Below are positions 23,769 through 36,468 of a stretch of DNA of 64,000 nt, piece by piece. Origin of the DNA: Lojkania enalia (Eukaryota > Ascomycota > Dothideomycetes > Pleosporales); assembly GCA_010094045.1 (NCBI GenBank), contig ML986631.1, positions 83,088 through 147,087 on the forward strand, in the 5' to 3' direction. The notes beneath the pieces are model-generated. The model did no database searches. It was not told where the DNA came from and saw nothing but the letters and a program-made list of their open reading frames with translations. Position 1 is the first letter of the stretch. Each line of letters starts with the position of its first letter. Both the position numbers and the translations under genes were made by a program.

Positions 23769-26325
23769 GATGAAGGCTTAGTGGAAATAGATTGCACTAT
23801 TATTTGAAAGAGAAGAGGATAGACAGTCTAAGTTATACGCGCCGTTATCGAGTCGGTAAACTTCAGACTTCACGAAACGGAGTTCAGAAAAGCTTCTATA
23901 TGAATTATGCTAGTTGAACATTGTTCAGAGCAGACCGATTGGATGTTCGCAATCATTTTTCACATGGGCCCATGACGGAACTCGTCGGAAGCAATGGGCC
24001 AACCAAATTACAACCGACAACCTAGGTAAAAATTTCGCAATATGAAGGTGTCAAGTTATTCTTTACTCTAAGAATCCAATCTTGCGAGATGGACCAGAAC
24101 CGGGAGTGGTATCTAGCCGTGCTACAAGCATGTAGGAGGAATTACTAATGATTTACGGACGAATCGCAGTGGAACTAAATATGAATGCCATATAGTCCAC
24201 TTAGATTGCACCAATAGGCCCTAAAGAGCGCCGGAAAGAAGCCAAACTATGCCACTGCTCTAACAATGAAAATAGTTGAGGATTTGAAGCTCGGGCGAAT
24301 AGTGAAACGTTCAATAATTCCGTATCTAGTGCACCAAGAGATTTCAACAAATTCGCAAGATTTTCTGTAACACATAATCCGAGCTCGTAATAGACATTGA
24401 TCCCAACACTTAGCATCTATTATTGTCGTGCTTCGGTCGAGCATAGGAATCAGGAAAAGCTGTTAAACGGCCGGAGGCATGCCTTTTGCGAATAAGATGC
24501 ACAGGACGCTGCTCTGCGGAATGCAGTTTGCAAATTTAACAGCCTGTGAATAGTGGCGCTATTATGCTCCTGTTTTCAGAGGCTGCAAAACTAGCTAGAT
24601 ATCCTCAGCTTCTCCTAAGCAGCAAATCTATGCTTGTGTGAAGGCTCGGAAGCAACAGAATTGTTCTAAGACGTGCCCTTCGGGCATTCAGGCTCGAGTT
24701 CATGCCGGGCGTCAAGTCTTTGCCGTCGTCTCGGGCCAATGAGCCTTCTGCGCTCAGTACCTCGGTATCCTCGGTAAAGGCCCAACACGTGCTGTTTCGG
24801 CACAACCCGGCACAATCTGGGACTAATGAGATTGTATATCGCATCCCACACCCTCTATCTCGCCTCGGTAGTCAGTCGAAATTTGATTGGGTTACTCTTC
24901 ATCATTATCCCAAATTGCCAGATGAAACAAGCCGGATCACTTAAACATTCGAGTAGTTGATATCGCTTGTCTCTGCCATTAGGAGACGTTCTATTTGAGA
25001 TCGAATTAGCTGTCACATATGGAATAGGATGAGTTAGATTTGCTCTACGCATCTAGCGGTAATTAATGTTTGCATATCATTCATATAGATACCCTGAATA
25101 AATGTCGCTCGCTAGATGCAATCTCTAATGTTGACGTACGGATCGGTTGACAAAATACACTTCAGTCGCAATCGCTTCCCATCTTTATTGTGCTTCATTG
25201 CGTCAGCCTCCATTAAAAAGTATATTGAGGCCGTAACCCACCCCCCGTGCTTCCGCGTTGACCACTGTCAGAATCAAGTTCAAGAAGAGCACCGGGGATG
25301 TATTTCCTTGTCCTAGTCCACCCGCCGACAAAACTTCTGCCTTCTACCCCTCCGGATGACCATAAAACGTCCGCATACAAATGTAAATCAAGAAACATCA
25401 AAAAGCTACGAGAACGACCTGAGCCAAAAATCTAAGCTCACACTTTATTTCAGTGTTAATAAGACCGACAGTCGGACACAAACAATTCCCGAATGCCGCA
25501 GTGAAGAAGCGGATGCTTTCTATTTTCACTACCAGCCCACAGCAGGTGCAAAGTATTTTCAACTATATTGCTGGGAATGGAACCGAACGGGACAAGGACT
25601 ATGACATGCCATTCTGTTCGTTATATTCTATCAGCAATGACTTGATGATGACTGAAAAGCACATTAATGTTATATACGTAGCAGGATCTAGCACAGGGTT
25701 CATGAACAACGGTGGCTAGCATGCTATTGCGACAGCCGCTGCTGCACACCTGTGTACCAAGTATCGCGCGATGCCAGTGGGCCTTATGAAGAGGTACACG
25801 AAAGAGCTAAGGGAGATAGCGATAGGCATTGCGAGGGGCAACCTTTTTCCATTAAGTGTAGGAGGATCAAATACAGCAAAAGCAAGATTGTGTAGACGTA
25901 GCCCTAGAATGCTTGACGAGAACACGTCGAAGGGCGATTTAGAAAATAATATCATAAATTAGTTGTCGCACTTTCATGTGATAGGAATTATCGGTAAGAT
26001 CGGTTAAGTAAAGCAATGATGTATACGGGATTTCGGCATAGAATGACCTCCGCAGCAAAGAGCATCGTGATCCTTGGAAAATGTCGTGCAAATAGAGCAA
26101 CCAACCATGACGTTGATAGCCGTAGGACCTCGGTACTTTGTATCTTGCATGCATGCCAAATGTTCGGTCCAATAATAAGATATCTCGACATAATGCTTAA
26201 CATCTCCTCACGTAATCTTATGCATTGCTTGTGGTATAGTAATACACACCGTGTCCCAAACGGCCTGAGTTTGCATCACTCAACAAAAGACTATCATACC
26301 TAGAGAAATCTGCAGATCGTCGACA
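23769..26325. other. 2.6-kb intergenic region, no supported gene
   Basis: It contains the divergent upstream regions of the oxygenase (minus) and the thioesterase (plus). All reading frames are 60-95 codons, overlap on both strands and show no family features, splice-linked continuation or codon regularity. Parts (25,940-26,230) are somewhat AT-rich. No tRNA or repeat recognised. Confidence 0.6.
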
Positions 26326-26961
26326 ATGGACTACTTCCAATCAATTCCCTGGTGCGCGGCGCTTCTCGAAAAACCCGGCATCGTTCTATATACACCTACA
26401 TGCCGCCTCGCACCAGACGCTAACAGCGCTTTGTCAACACAAGATCAATTTTTCCGCATCAATCTTAGACACAGCGACTTAATCCCCTACGCAATTGGCG
26501 TCTACGAAGATCCGTTCTTCCCCACTATCATTTCACCCTCTCCAACCTCATCCGGTCTCCGTCTTCTGATCTACTCCTCAACCTTAATGCTAGATATCCG
26601 TCCCGGAACGAATGGCTACAACGGGTCCGCACACGGCGGGCTCATATCCACTCTGATCGACGAAGCGATGGGTTCTCTCATCTATATTAACCACAAATTC
26701 TACACTGAAGTCGAAGCAACACAGAAAGAGAAGATGCCATCGAATGTGCTGAACATGCACGGAGTCGCAATGTTCACGGCAAGTATGAATGTGCGGTTCT
26801 TAAAACCGTTACCGACGCCGCAGGTCGTGCTCGTGACAGCAAGCCTCAACAAAATTGAAGGGAGGAAGGTGTATTTAGACGTCGAAGTAAAGAACGGGGA
26901 GGGGATGAAGTTTGCAAGCTGTGAAGGGATGTGGATGAGTATATCGAGGGAGAGGCTGTGA
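26326..26961 (+). CDS. Hotdog-fold thioesterase (PaaI/THEM4-like), 211 aa
   Basis: Intronless. The hotdog core carries HGG at 103-105 followed by D112-E113 (SAHGGLISTLIDEAMGSL), the pattern of PaaI-type acyl-CoA thioesterases in which the conserved acidic residue and the HGG turn form the active site. A VRFLKPLPTPQ strand (about residues 157-167) and the C-terminal beta segments GRKVYLDVEVKN complete the fold. An N-terminal extension of about 80 residues is usual in fungal members. The likely reaction is hydrolysis of acyl-CoA thioesters; the acyl chain cannot be inferred. No targeting peptide is obvious. Stop TGA at 26,959. Neighbours give no pathway hint. Start: first ATG in an open context (GACAATGG), consistent with family length. 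Confidence 0.88.
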   Translation: MDYFQSIPWCAALLEKPGIVLYTPTCRLAPDANSALSTQDQFFRINLRHSDLIPYAIGVYEDPFFPTIISPSPTSSGLRLLIYSSTLMLDIRPGTNGYNGSAHGGLISTLIDEAMGSLIYINHKFYTEVEATQKEKMPSNVLNMHGVAMFTASMNVRFLKPLPTPQVVLVTASLNKIEGRKVYLDVEVKNGEGMKFASCEGMWMSISRERL

Positions 26962-28570
26962 GATGGTAGAATGATCTCGAGATGTCAAAGATTGTAATGT
27001 GTGGGACGTGTAGTTCTTAGAGCCAATGAAGAAGCAGAATTAACAAGCGTGCTACGGCTTATTTGAAAGGCTAAGTTGTGCCTGTGAGTTGGACAGTATT
27101 TGCAGGCTGACGGTAGTTTTATGTGAAAATTTCAGTTGAATAGCCACGTAGAGAACTTGTATCTTCTTTTTGAAGTGGTCGAGTGAAATTGAGTTATATA
27201 GGTTGATGGCAAATTTCGAGGCAGTGGAGTGGCTTGAGGAGTGTTATAGATTGAGGAATAGGCTCAGCGAAGATGACCCAGGTCGATTGGTGCCATAGCA
27301 CGCACTATTAGGGGAATGCGAAGCAAACGGACAGGTGAAGTTGGAAGTGGAATTGCTGGAGCATGTTGTTGCTCTCGAAGCATAGTTTCTTAGGGACAAT
27401 TATCTCTTGCGCTATTACCATCGGTATCCTAGCCATCTAGATCTACTGCTGATCTGATCTGTTCCTTTAATATAATCAGCTGGAGATCTGCGTAGTAAAG
27501 AACGATAGTCTATATAGACCGTTATTCGGGATAGTTATCCCCTCGGAAGGTAAGCGAAGGCATAATAATAGATCTATCAGCAGGATACAGATAGGGATAT
27601 CAGTTGCCTTACGCTAATTTAGTGTTCGGTGGAACTGATATATCGAGTTGATCGGCGGGGTAGCTGAGCGATGGCCCGGTTGACTGGGTTGTTGGCGTAG
27701 GATAACGACAGCTGCGGTGGCGTACAGATAACGACAATATCAGTAGATGTGCGTAACTAGAGGTTATTATACAATAGAACCAATTTCGGAAGACATAGCC
27801 ACAGGGTTAGAAGCTCCGTACTTATAACCCATTGAAGAGCAAGGTGGGTAAAACCGTTTAGTGTTAAGGCTACTAGCAGAAGCTACCTATATAATGCTAG
27901 GCTGGAGTTTTGCATGCTCATGTAAACAGCATACTACTTCCTTACTCTTGCCAATCGTCCAAGGAGACAATTTAATTTGCCTCATCTAACATCCTGCAAT
28001 GAAAAGATGATGAACCATACAACCTCAGCCTTGGTTTTAAATAGGGATCAGGAGGAATAGCACGACAACTCGAACGGACCAGGGCGACCGAGAAACCTAT
28101 GGAGGAGAGCCAGGCCTATGTACTACTAGCCTATAGGGAGAAGGGGAATGTGAAATGCTATGCTCGAACCTAAACAATGGGGAGGTGAAGGAAAGATAAG
28201 CTAAGAACGACTAAACCACTTATAGTGTAGCATTTGCCATTTCATTGGCCAATCATCGTGGAGCTGGCTTATCTTATCCTCAACCTCCCTAGCACCTTCA
28301 AGCTCTCTACAAACGTTGTACTTGTATTTGCAAACATAACACCTGAGAAACTAAGCTCACTAGGAATCATATAGGGCCTTTAACCGAGAGCACATTCTAC
28401 GGGTCTGCATGACCCCAAACCCTCTTTCTCTCGACTTCTTTGGGCATCGAGAACCAATGCCAAGTTTTGACTTAGAGGACGAAAGTTTAATACCGTTCCC
28501 GTTTAGCAGAAAGTGCTAGAATTCAAGGCACACAACGGCACCAAAACTCAAATTCATCAACACCGGCAAT
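26962..28570. other. 1.6-kb intergenic region with an AT-rich patch and possible small inverted-repeat element
   Basis: No reading frame of note. 27,447-27,583 is bounded by an imperfect inverted repeat (CTGCTGATCTGATCT; AGATCTATCAGCAG) around AT-richer sequence, which could be a degraded MITE-like piece, but no target duplication is evident. The rest serves as 3' flank of the thioesterase and upstream region of the asparaginase. Confidence 0.35.
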
Positions 28571-29893
28571 ATGCTCTCTCGTCAAACCAACGTTAAACCT
28601 CGTATCATCATCCATGGAGGCGCCGGAAATATAACACGCAATTCTATACCCAAAGACCGCTATGACGCCTACATAAAATCTCTACGTGAAATTCTAGCCT
28701 CCTCTGCGGAATTGTTATCCGCACCAGGAGCCACTGCTCTGGATATCGCGACCTATGCTGTCACTCTCCTAGAAAACGATCCACTTTACAACTCCGGGAA
28801 AGGCGCCGTATTTACGCGCGGTGGTACTAATGAGCTTGAATGCAGTATCATGGTCTCTAATGGGTATCGCAAACGGGGAGTGGGCTGTATGATGATTAGG
28901 CATATTAAGAACCCAATAAAGCTCGCTCGAGAGTTATTGTTGCGAGGCGAAGAAGTAGATGGAGGAGGTGCTCAGGATCATTGTCAGTATTCTGGCGAAT
29001 ATGTGGAGAGATTGGCGAAGGGATGGGGATTGGAGATGGTGGATCCGAGTTATTTCTATACGAAAGGAAGATGGGAAGAACATAGGAAGGGGCTTAAGGA
29101 GGAAGAGTTAAAGCGCGAGAAGGCCGCAAATCTGAGGCAAAATGGGGTTGATATTGACTTCGATGAGCCTAGTGAATGGGAAAAGACGCACTATATTCCT
29201 CTCGGTACATGTGGAGCAGTTGTGCTAGACAGATTCGGCACTATCTGCGTGGCTACATCTACAGGCGGCTTAACTAATAAGTTGCCTGGACGCATCGGCG
29301 ACACCCCAACCATAGGCGCGGGATTCTGGGCTGAAGAATGGTTTGAAGAGTCCACGACCTCTCCGATAAAAATGGTGTACCAGACCTTACCACAACTGAC
29401 TTCGCCTCTGAATAAGCTATCTCGAGGTGACCTTGCTGGATTACTAGGCGATTGTCTTCCATCCACTTCTCCGCATGTCTCAAGCGCGTCTGTTTCAGCA
29501 TTACCGATAATAGAGAGACAACCGGATACGAAACCCACCCCAACTCGTCATGCAGTAGCCATGTCCGGCACGGGAAACGGCGACACCTTTCTTCGCATGG
29601 CAGCATGCCGTACCACAGCAGCAAAGGCTCATTTCACGCCAACAAGCCTTTCCACTGCCATCACATGGATGACTGGACCTGGCGGCGAGCTGCAAAAGTC
29701 AGCTGGGGACCGATGGGGCCATGTCCACGAAGGCGTTGGTGGAATTATCGGAATAGAATTAGCAGGCGAAAAAGCCGAAGTTGTGTGGGATTATAACTGC
29801 GGAGGGATGTTTAGGGCATGGACAGAGGAAGACGGAAGCCAGAAGTGTTTGATTTTCCGCGAAGAGAACTGGGAGAGTGGGCCGGAGATATAA
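28571..29893 (+). CDS. Threonine-type asparaginase / isoaspartyl peptidase (plant-type, Ntn hydrolase), 440 aa
   Basis: Intronless. It opens IIIHGGAGNI, the N-terminal signature of type-2 asparaginases. The autocleavage site and nucleophile are at Gly212-Thr213 (LGTCGAVVLD): family enzymes cut here to free the catalytic threonine of the beta subunit. The substrate loop STGGLTNKLPGRIGDTPTIG (230-249) and GNGDTFLR (about 353-360) also match. The alpha subunit has an insert of about 45 residues (160-205, KGRWEEHRKGLKEEELKREK) ahead of the cleavage site, and the beta subunit a Ser/Thr/Pro-rich insert at about 290-335, both common in fungal members. Predicted to hydrolyse L-asparagine or beta-aspartyl dipeptides in the cytosol. 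The start, in CAATATGC, precedes the core by nine residues and has no competitor upstream. Confidence 0.93.
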   Translation: MLSRQTNVKPRIIIHGGAGNITRNSIPKDRYDAYIKSLREILASSAELLSAPGATALDIATYAVTLLENDPLYNSGKGAVFTRGGTNELECSIMVSNGYRKRGVGCMMIRHIKNPIKLARELLLRGEEVDGGGAQDHCQYSGEYVERLAKGWGLEMVDPSYFYTKGRWEEHRKGLKEEELKREKAANLRQNGVDIDFDEPSEWEKTHYIPLGTCGAVVLDRFGTICVATSTGGLTNKLPGRIGDTPTIGAGFWAEEWFEESTTSPIKMVYQTLPQLTSPLNKLSRGDLAGLLGDCLPSTSPHVSSASVSALPIIERQPDTKPTPTRHAVAMSGTGNGDTFLRMAACRTTAAKAHFTPTSLSTAITWMTGPGGELQKSAGDRWGHVHEGVGGIIGIELAGEKAEVVWDYNCGGMFRAWTEEDGSQKCLIFREENWESGPEI

Positions 29894-32800
29894 TTCACAG
29901 GACATAGGTTAGAAGTCGGAGTATCAACATTATATATTTCTACAATTTATAGATGATAATAATTGTAGACATTCTAACTATTTCAGGGGAGAATCTCTCC
30001 TCAACACGTTCCAATCCCCCCTACGTGTTATTGATACAATCTTCATCACCCCCTCGAAACAACAGGTTCAACCTCTAATTTACCTCTTCAAAATTGAGAA
30101 TGCATTTTGGGTGGACTCGAGGGCCATTGTCGTTTGGTCTGCGCAAAGGGATGTTTCGCTGTTGCTCACCCTTTCACTACGTCACTACTCGGGGCTGCCT
30201 ATAACTCACCTCATCCTTGCTCCCATCCCCTTGCATCCACGTCGCTCAGCTTCCTCCCAGTGATACAAACTTCAATCAACGTTCAATAGTAGACCTATTT
30301 CTACTTAATACGGGGATCCTTCGGATTTCAAGTTCGTAGTGCTAATATTTAAGCTCTCGCAATATGGTAAATCATAGCAAATTTCAAGCTGAAAACCCGT
30401 ATACCCTTCATCAAATGACATATATAATAAACTATGACGGAAAATCTGCGATCAGACTAACTACAAAGTATACTCATCCTAGAAGCCCCGTACCTATTCA
30501 CTAAAATATAAAATATATTTCAACACTCGTAGCCATCCAACTCAAATTACTCCAACACCCAGCATCGCCAAGGTAAATAGATCATCTCTGTAAGTTAGAC
30601 GCTAGAGGTCATCCCCTTAAAACAGCAAGGCTATATCTTCTAATCTATGATACCGGCCGTAAAATACATGTCGCAACATACAATACCCTCTTCAGTCTAT
30701 CCACATTTCCCACCACAGCCTACAGAACCTTTGCCTCAACCAATGCTAAGCCATACCCTCACATCCTCCAGGATAATAGTAGAACGGCAGCTTGCACATC
30801 TCCACCCTCAGACCCCTCCACTTCAATGATATTCCACCCATCGAGCGCTCTTACAGCACCATTCTTATTATTATTACTTTTTTCGTAGTGCGATAGGAAG
30901 CATTAATAGAAAACGCTCCTCAACCCGTTCCTGTAGGGACACTACAACGTAAACTGAGGGAATCCTATTATCCTTCCCTGTAAAGGACAACCAAGGTACT
31001 CAAACTCGCAGCCACAACGATACGTACATATCCAGAAGTCCTAGACGGTTAGAAAGGTAGGCGATGTAGAGGAGTAATAGTATTGCTTGAGGGTGCTCAG
31101 CGTAGAAGCACACGATGTCCTTAGACGACGAGGAGTAGAAAGGAAGGGTTTGCAGCCATATGTATATTTGTGTGAGGCATTCATTCATCGTATTCACTCT
31201 AGATAAAAGTCTGTCTGGATAAGATTGTTCCGGCGCTATGTTCGTATTCGCTTCCTGTGATAATATGCGTATTAGGATCTGTTTTAAAGAAGTCTTCTTT
31301 TTCTTTTGCGGATTGGTATTTTGTCTTGGTCCTTGTTGACCGTGTTCGTTTTGAGCGAAGCGTCCTTCTGGATCGAGAGTGTTTTACGAAGACTCCATAG
31401 AACGGCCCTACACGCGACCTCTTCCTCGTAAAAATACTTAATAGCCTACAACCTTTCATTTTGCCTACCCCCCTTTCCTGACACACACACCACACATCTC
31501 CATCAGCAAACCACTTCAAACCCCACCACTAGCTAGCCCTCCCAACCGTCCTAACTCCCTCGAGCAAAAAAAAAGAAAAAAATTTCCCAGACCCTGAATT
31601 CCTGCACGAATGCAAATCACCCACCATCATCCCCTCCTCGCAACATGCGACCCTATAAGACATACACACACATATATATACACAATCACTAGATACACTA
31701 TTGTTTCACAACAAAACTGAGACAGCAAAAAGATCTTTCCGCCCTCACAGCTACAAAAAAACACAAAAGTCTTTTGCTGACCCCCAGCCACGCCTTCTCG
31801 GCCCCCGCTCCCCCGACACGCATACCTCCCCGTAATCTCACCCATTCCATCCATCGAATGGAATCAATTAGACTAGCGAACGAACGAGAGGAACGGCACG
31901 AAGCCGTCTGCCAAACGACCAAAAAAAAAAACTGCCCTTGCCACACGCTAGCATTCCGTGAAATAACATTTAACCCGTCCAATCAGCACCCGAAAAAAAC
32001 CCCCCCCAAAATCCCACAAATTAAGCAGAAAAAGACACCCAAGCAAAGGAAACCCCGTCCCGAAGGATGCACAAAGTTTGGGCTGGAGCATGGGACTAGG
32101 GAGTGGGCCCACCCATGCCATGCGATGCTATGTGTGTGAAGGTAATGCACACGTTCCCAGCGCAGTTGCGCCTTGCATGTATGTAGATATGTGCGTACAT
32201 ATATAAAACGCGGTGTTAAAGCGGAACACAGCGCAGGATCATTGCTCTTATCACCGCTCCTAGAAGCCGACGATAGAGGGATAAAAGACAGGACCTAAGC
32301 ACCGCGCTCGCTTCCACAGTGCTCTGTCCATAATAAACATGCAAACAAACAAACATACATAGAAAACCCTTCCCGTCCTATCCAAGCCCCCTATCCGAAT
32401 TCCAACAACCCAGAAGCCATCCCGCTAAGCGGTAGGTAAGGGCAAGACCCGTACTACCCATCCACATGATCTCGCTACAGATCTAGGGTCGTCAGACGTT
32501 ATGGTCTGGTGTCGGTCCGAGGCGAGGCGGCGCGGCGCGGCTCCATCCTCTTACATTAACATCTCCCGTCGCACAAGAGGTCACCAGGCGTAAATCCTGT
32601 CAGCACAGCCAGCCTTTGGGGCCAGGATCGCGGAAGGGGAGCAACGAGCCGATGAGCGAGCGGGACGGACGGACGGGTACGGATGCGGGTTTCGCGCCGC
32701 TGCTTGCTCACCGTTCAGTATCTACCTCTGCACATGCCCCAATACCATACAAAGCCCCTACACGTAAGCATCGAATCTCGGATTGGCGTCTGCACGCGAC

Positions 32801-35800
32801 CTCCCGCTCCTCACAGCACGATCGTTAGTGGTGAGAGTTAGAACGCTACGGACTAGGCCTTGCGTTCCCTGACTGGCCAATGATCCTAGCGATGTAAGTG
32901 AGATCGGAGGACCCTGGGGTAATCGGGCGCGGAGCACACGGAGCCGCTACCAATCCGGGAAAACGGTTGAGTATGCATAGTATCGCGCTGATGTGGGATA
33001 CTGGGAGGAATCTTGTGGCCGGGGTTCTTGCGGTAACAGCCCTGTTATGGGGTCTCCAGACTAGCGACGGCCAAACAATGGAATGCCGGCGTTTGTTTGT
33101 GGGAAAGGAGTGGTGCGACATCATGAGCCTGTCAGCCCTGTGCGACATTAGTTCTGATATGGTTCGGAAAGTGTAAGGTGTTCGCAGGTGTAGGCGTGTG
33201 CCCTGCGACTGGGTGATTGGATAGATCTGATAGGCTGATGTGGTATATTTATCCTACTGTCATGTGAGTCGGCGAAGGAGGTTGGAGAGAAATCTCTCGG
33301 CTCGGGAATATCATAAGGCTGCCTTACCGAAAAGACGTCTCTCTCCGGCCCGCAGCCACAGCTCGGCTACCAACCAAAGTCAACTTTCGAACGTAGATGA
33401 ATTTAGGAAGCATGTGACCAAAAGGGGGAATATAGGGCGTAGTAATGTCAGATGGGATCTACTGCATCGGGTCATGGATGAGTCGTTAAATTGACGCAGA
33501 GAAGCGGAGGAAACAACGAAAAGGATTGTGACTGCAGAAGAGTACGCTAATTGTGCAGTGCACCTAGTTTCAACATGCCAAAAGATGCTACGCGGTGGAA
33601 TGTCGAAGGTGATGTAAGATCTGGGAAACCCTGGATTCGAGGAGTCCCTCTATCTTCATCAACTAATGAATGTCCAGTATTGCGGACTAGGCGATAAATT
33701 TGGAGCGATTCGATGGTCAGCGAAGACCCGGAGTTGCGGTTCTGGATGTCGTGTAGCCTACGAGGTTCAGCCCTGGTTTTAAAAGCTGCGATTAATATCG
33801 GCGCGGTCAAGTGTAGGCTACGTAGCTAGGCGCTGACCACCCCTTTGGGGCCTGTAAGGAGAATTCAATGGCTGAAACATTCGACGGAGATGGGCATCCA
33901 ACGGAGAACGCAGTATTATACCCAGAACGCAGCTGACAGGTAAGCAGGTAGTGCTACCAACAAGTCCTTAGAATACGAATACTTCAATAAATGAATAGGC
34001 GGGCTGTGTTGCACAAAGCAGAAACCCCGGAAGCTCAATGTCATGAAGATTAGAGCTGAGCAGAGAACGCGATGCACAGACTGGCAGTGATGATTTATTC
34101 ACCGCTTCGACTGAGACATGGGAGTTTTCATCTGAAGGCGGAATACCGCGCACTGCTACCTACCCAAATGCAGAAGGCACTACTGTAAAGGAACAGAAGT
34201 ATGTAGACCGGGAACTAGGGCGTCCACGTTGGCAACCCTGTGATGGCTGCTGGTCCCGTTATCAATCTAGGGCGGGCCTTACCTTCCAATACAGACCTAG
34301 AGAGAGAAAGACTTTCGACGCGCACGGGATAGCGGTGCATTGTTGCTGTTGGAGGCAAAAAATGCTCCGTATTGTACAGCGGTTGCGGTTGGACGACCCC
34401 CCATCCTTCCTCGGGTTGTTTAGCAAAGGATGGTATGGTCGTCGAATGCATGAAGCCGCCAGCCGTTGGCGCAGAGCACGCACAACCCCACCTGCAGTTC
34501 GTGGAAGCCCTGATAAGCACGTGGGGGAACGACACCATCATCTGGAATATGCCAAGCAGGGGCTTGTCCACATGAACACCCGGCCCTGGCATGCGACATG
34601 AGCTTCGATTAATCTTGTTGGTCTGCTTGCCTCCTAAGTGGTGAGACGGGAAGAAAAACAACATCGTGGCCCGACCCGGGCGACGCCAGTCCGAGGGGAG
34701 CAATGTCACTTGCATGTCACCAGCCCCTTTGCTTTGCCATCGCCGACTCGCGGAGTCAGGTCCAATATCCGTTCCCTTACTGCAGGCTTCGACCTCGGCG
34801 CCCGGTGCTTCTCACATGGCCTGTTGCCGGCCAAATCGTCCGTGCAGTGAACCATGGAGCGACGTTACCCTCGAAAGCCTGGGGAAATTACGAAACCCAC
34901 AATGACCTTCATTTTGGGATACCCCAAGCCCGGGACAGCGGGATGCAATTGCTTTTCCTGTCGCATCGGAGGGCCCGGTTAGGAAACAGACGATACCAGT
35001 ACGCGAAGACCCACGCGGTGAAATGAAGCCAGGCGCCCCGATGCTCTGGTCTGGGGCCCGCAGTGCCAATCGCATGAGTAGCGGAATGTCTTCCGGGTCC
35101 CGGAAACAAACTGAGTCTCTTTCTGCCTCGGCTCGCGCGCACCGCCAATTCAACTGAGTCGTGTAGCAATGTGATGAGCATGGGAGTAAGTAATGCGCCT
35201 CCGAGCGCGGAAGCTAGTCGTGAACTCCCCCCGTGCGCTAAAGGATTCATGACAATAAGGCGGGAGAGGAAGGATTTCCAAAAGCGACTACAGAGGCTGG
35301 GATTCAATTTCGGCGGCGCGGTAACGGCCGCCCGATTTTCGGCAGATAAGAAGGCGAGGTGTCTCCTCACATGCGGCACAGGGGACCATTCATGCCGTAT
35401 TTGAAACGCCACGCGGTGAGGTAGTGATTTGGGGGTGGTGGGGAGGGGGGGGGGGGTTTCCTTGCCGACGGATGGATCAGGAGGACAATGGGATTTGCGG
35501 TGAAAGGATCGGCCTATTTTATCTTTGTATGTGTGCCACAAAAAAACAATTTACTAGAGGGTGGGATGGTGGCCAGAGGACGGAATAGCTCCGGTAGCTG
35601 GTTTGAAGCCGGGCGCAACGAAAAACGAGAAAGAGGATAGTGCTACAACGTGGGTTTGCAGCAACTACAACAACGATAGAAGCAGCGATCAGAGCGATCA
35701 AGCGCAGCAAACAGCCGGTGGCTGTCAGACGGGGCTATTGGGGGGATGATTGACGGGGGAATTGCCAGCCACGCGATTCGTGCAGCGGCCCAGTCCCGTC

Positions 35801-36440
35801 CTGCCACCGTTCCGGAAACGGCCTACGCTGACGCCGGAGCCAAACCGTCGGGTCCGCTGCCCTTTAGCCAAGTGCCCGAAGGTGTGGCACTCTCATGCCG
35901 ACTTCGTGGGTGCAGTCGTGTCCCCCCATGTTCAGCTGCCGTGCCCCAGTTTGTGGGGTGAAGGCACAGCATCGATATGCGCTGCCCGAAGCACAAGACG
36001 GTCGAGGAAAGCGGTCGTTGAAGGGGATCAAGGAGCCTGTGTTCTTTCGAATTCTACTAAACTTCATCGTCCGGTCATCATTACCCGATGTGGTCATGGC
36101 ACAGCCACCGTGTGTCGAAAGGTGTTGGACGTGAGTTGGGTGGCTACTGTCAGCTGTGGAGACAACATCTCAATTTCCTTTCCCGATCTTGATAATTTAC
36201 ATCCTTCGGAACCAGTTCCTTGGCCGCATTGGGACCTATCTTACAAGACAGTTCTCCTGGGAAATTGAATACCGAAAAGCAATACTGTTTTGGATAGAAA
36301 GAACGAACAATTACCCTTCTCGTCGTCGTACCGAAGCGAATATCTTAGGCGATCCTATGTCCAGAAAAAAAGTAGAATGGTGGGCTTGGGTGGCTAACGA
36401 GAAACACTCGTAGACAACACGTAGATAGCACGTATAGCTG

Positions 36441-36468
36441 AAAAAAAAAAAAAAAAAAAAAAAAAAAA
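36441..36468 (+). repeat. A28 homopolymer followed by A/G-rich tail
   Basis: Twenty-eight consecutive A, then GAAAAAGAGAAGAAAAAGAA up to about 36,510. It looks like the 3' tail of a retroposed sequence, but nothing recognisable precedes it and no target duplication was seen; slippage is equally possible. Confidence 0.9.

Noticed and set aside
23769..26325. Series of 60-95 codon frames
   Set aside because: Mutually overlapping on both strands, no domain, no consistent exon chain.
27447..27583. Possible MITE
   Set aside because: The inverted repeat is short and imperfect and no target-site duplication is seen; mentioned only within the intergenic entry.
29191..29796. Frames of 114-116 codons on both strands
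   Set aside because: Shadows of the asparaginase reading frame.
34215..34715. 166-codon minus-strand frame
   Set aside because: Same reasons; overlapping plus-strand frames of similar quality.
34909..35541. 210-codon minus-strand frame
   Set aside because: No family features, Arg/Pro/Ser-rich composition as in chance frames, overlapped by other frames on both strands, no splice-linked extension.
35750..36268. 172-codon plus-strand frame
   Set aside because: No recognisable domain; composition changes along its length and frames on both strands overlap it.
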